Assembly (NCBI GenBank): GCA_038210415.1 | Contig: JBBQWS010000088.1 | Location: 1 to 7,117 of the forward strand | DNA: 7,117 bases | From: JBBQWS01 sp038210415 | Lineage (GTDB): Bacteria; Actinomycetota; Actinomycetes; Prado026 | Direction of reading: 5' to 3' | Shown here: positions 5,738 to 7,117 of the stretch, piece by piece | Position numbering within the stretch: the first letter of the stretch is position 1 | Layout of the letters: each line of letters begins with the position of its first letter | Position numbers and translations under genes: made by a program | Notes under the pieces: model-generated | The model's database searches: none | Told to the model about the DNA's origin: nothing | The model's input: only the letters and a program-made list of their open reading frames with translations

Positions 5738-7117
5738 CCGCGAGGGCGATGGCCTCTTCGCGAGTCATGGCAGCGCCGCTGGCGTGAGCGGCGAGGAACC
5801 GGTCGTCGCCGAGGGCGACGCGAGTCCGCTCGCGCTGGCTGGCGATGTCGGGCTCCAGCTCCACATCCAGCGGAGACGACTCGCCGCGCAGCCGGTCGGC
5901 GCAGCCGTACAGTCGCGCGGCGCCCCCGTGGTCGCCCTGCAGGGCTGCCGCGCCCGCGAGCACGAGCAGGCACTGCGAGATCTCGAACTGCTGGCCGAGC
6001 TCGATGCTGAGCTGCAGCGCGTCACCGGAGTGGGTTGCGGCCCGCTCCGCATCGCGGTCGGCGACGGCCACCCGCCCCAGAGAGACCAGCACGTCCCGGG
6101 TGACGATCTTGGCGACGTTGCGGGCCAGCTCCAGCGCCTCGTCGGCGAACGCCCGGGCCTGGTCGATCGCCCCGTCCGCCAGCGCGACCTCGGCCAGGTT
6201 GTTGAGCGTCTCCGCCACCCGCCGCCGGTCCCCGTGCGTGCGGACCAGCTCAAGGCGTTCGGCGTACAGGCGGCGCTCGGTGTCGAGGTCGCCGTTGCTC
6301 GCCGCGATCACCGCCGACAAAGACAGCGCGAGCGCCCGCGCCTCGTACAACCCGGCGGTCCGGGAGATCTCGAGGGCCTCGCCCGCCATGGTCGACGCCC
6401 CATCGCGGTCCCCGTCGCCGAGGACCAGCGCGCCCAGGTACCCCAGCGAGCCGGCGGTGGCCTCTGGGTCGTTCTCGCGACGCGCAAGCTCGAGGGCGTC
6501 GGACAGGCGGCGCCGGGCGTCGTCCTCGTCGTCCTGGAAGTAGGCGAAGATGCCAGCGGCGAGGCTCGCGCGGGCCCGTACAGCATCGTCCAGCTTCTCC
6601 GCGTCGAGCACCCGGCGCAGCCAGGCACGTCCCTCGGTGAGCCGGCCCTGGGCGAACCAGTACGGCCGCAGCGCCACGGCGATCCGGCCGGCGTCGCTGG
6701 CGTGTCCGTGGTCGAGCGCCCAGCCCAGGGCAGCGCGCAGGTTCGGGTAGTCGGAGTCGACCCAGGCCACCAGGCGTGGCGCTTCGGGCCCGTCGAAACC
6801 GGAGGCCTGGCCGGCGAGCCCGCCGAGCAGGTGCTGAACGAGCGCAAGCCGGCAGGCGACCTCCGCATCGGCGCCGGACGCCGCGAGTCGCTCGCCCGCG
6901 TACTCGCGCATCGTCTCGAGCAGTCGGAACCGGGTGCCGTCGGCCCGGGTCAGCCGCCGCACCATGCTGTTGTCCACCAGCGCGTCCAGCCGGTCGATCA
7001 CGTCGAGCTCGGTCCGGCCTGCGCCGGCCACGGCTCGCGCGGTCTCGACGGTGAACTCGCCGCTGATCGCGCCGAGGCGGGCGAACAGCTCGCGCTGGTC
7101 GGGGTCGAGCAGGGTGT
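5715..7117 (-). CDS. STAND-type regulator with TPR repeats (SARP/LuxR/cyclase-associated), C-terminal part
   Basis: The minus-strand frame enters at the right edge, so the N-terminus is missing; 466 residues are visible. It opens with LLDPDQRELFARLGAISGEF, the winged-helix segment that follows an NB-ARC-type ATPase. Next come VIDRLDALVDNSMV and FRLLETMREYAGERL (about 63-77), the standard end of that module, then WVDSDYPNLRAALGWAL (about 118-134). The rest is helical TPR-like repeats, for example YWFAQGRLTEGRAWLRRVL and ETLNNLAEVALADGAIDQARAF. The tail, LGDDRFLAAHASGAAMTREEAIALA, is the usual close of these proteins. No LuxR-type HTH follows, so any output domain (SARP, OmpR-like or cyclase) must be N-terminal and off the window. 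A start at 7031 would cut the winged helix, so I treat the gene as partial. Such proteins are ATP-dependent switches that integrate signals to activate transcription. It converges on the secreted-protein gene and overlaps its 3' end by 23 bp. Confidence 0.85.
   Translation of the reverse strand, partial: TLLDPDQRELFARLGAISGEFTVETARAVAGAGRTELDVIDRLDALVDNSMVRRLTRADGTRFRLLETMREYAGERLAASGADAEVACRLALVQHLLGGLAGQASGFDGPEAPRLVAWVDSDYPNLRAALGWALDHGHASDAGRIAVALRPYWFAQGRLTEGRAWLRRVLDAEKLDDAVRARASLAAGIFAYFQDDEDDARRRLSDALELARRENDPEATAGSLGYLGALVLGDGDRDGASTMAGEALEISRTAGLYEARALALSLSAVIAASNGDLDTERRLYAERLELVRTHGDRRRVAETLNNLAEVALADGAIDQARAFADEALELARNVAKIVTRDVLVSLGRVAVADRDAERAATHSGDALQLSIELGQQFEISQCLLVLAGAAALQGDHGGAARLYGCADRLRGESSPLDVELEPDIASQRERTRVALGDDRFLAAHASGAAMTREEAIALAATLRPPC

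Noticed and set aside
1..7117. CRISPR array, rRNA, tRNA or insertion sequence
   Set aside because: No regularly spaced repeats, no tRNA-like cloverleaf or GGTTCGA arm, and no transposase or IS terminal repeats were seen by eye.

Overview
The window is GC-rich throughout. Its genes are of actinobacterial type: a MarR regulator divergent from a lipoprotein, Sec-exported proteins with long Ala/Thr/Ser-rich signal regions, and a STAND/TPR regulator of the SARP, LuxR or cyclase kind. I read it as chromosome of a high-GC actinobacterium. Genus cannot be fixed from the sequence alone.

Layout. (1) Positions 1-372, minus strand: a scar of an integrative and conjugative element. The ribosome binding site and first ~35 codons of a MobF (TrwC-like) relaxase run directly, in a different frame, into the core-binding domain of a tyrosine integrase that leaves the window at base 1. 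Positions 373-639 hold no convincing gene. (2) 640-1107 minus: a MarR-family repressor, divergent over 65 bp from (3) 1173-2195 plus, a seven-bladed beta-propeller lipoprotein. The shared intergenic DNA carries three copies of a TTGAAC-type half-site. (4) 2196-2438: a possible terminator, then a long leader with nested inverted repeats. (5) 2439-4028 plus: a secreted papain-family (C1A) cysteine peptidase with two beta-rich C-terminal domains. (6) 4071-4123: a 53-nt, nearly perfect hairpin in the gap. (7) 4166-5737 plus: a large secreted protein with a beta-helix-like body and eight cysteines in four close pairs; not recognised as a named family. (8) 5715-7117 minus, partial: the C-terminal half of a STAND-type regulator with TPRs, convergent with and overlapping the tail of gene 7.

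How it works together. Three consecutive plus-strand genes encode exported proteins: a sensor or scaffold lipoprotein, a protease, and an adhesin- or matrix-like protein. They sit between two regulatory genes on the other strand. The MarR protein probably controls itself and the lipoprotein. No sequence evidence ties it to the peptidase, which has its own leader. The co-location suggests a cell-surface function, but which one is not readable here. I did not find a complete, clearly new defence or mobile system. The best second looks are the relaxase-integrase junction, the peptidase leader, the long hairpin, and the uncharacterised secreted pair.
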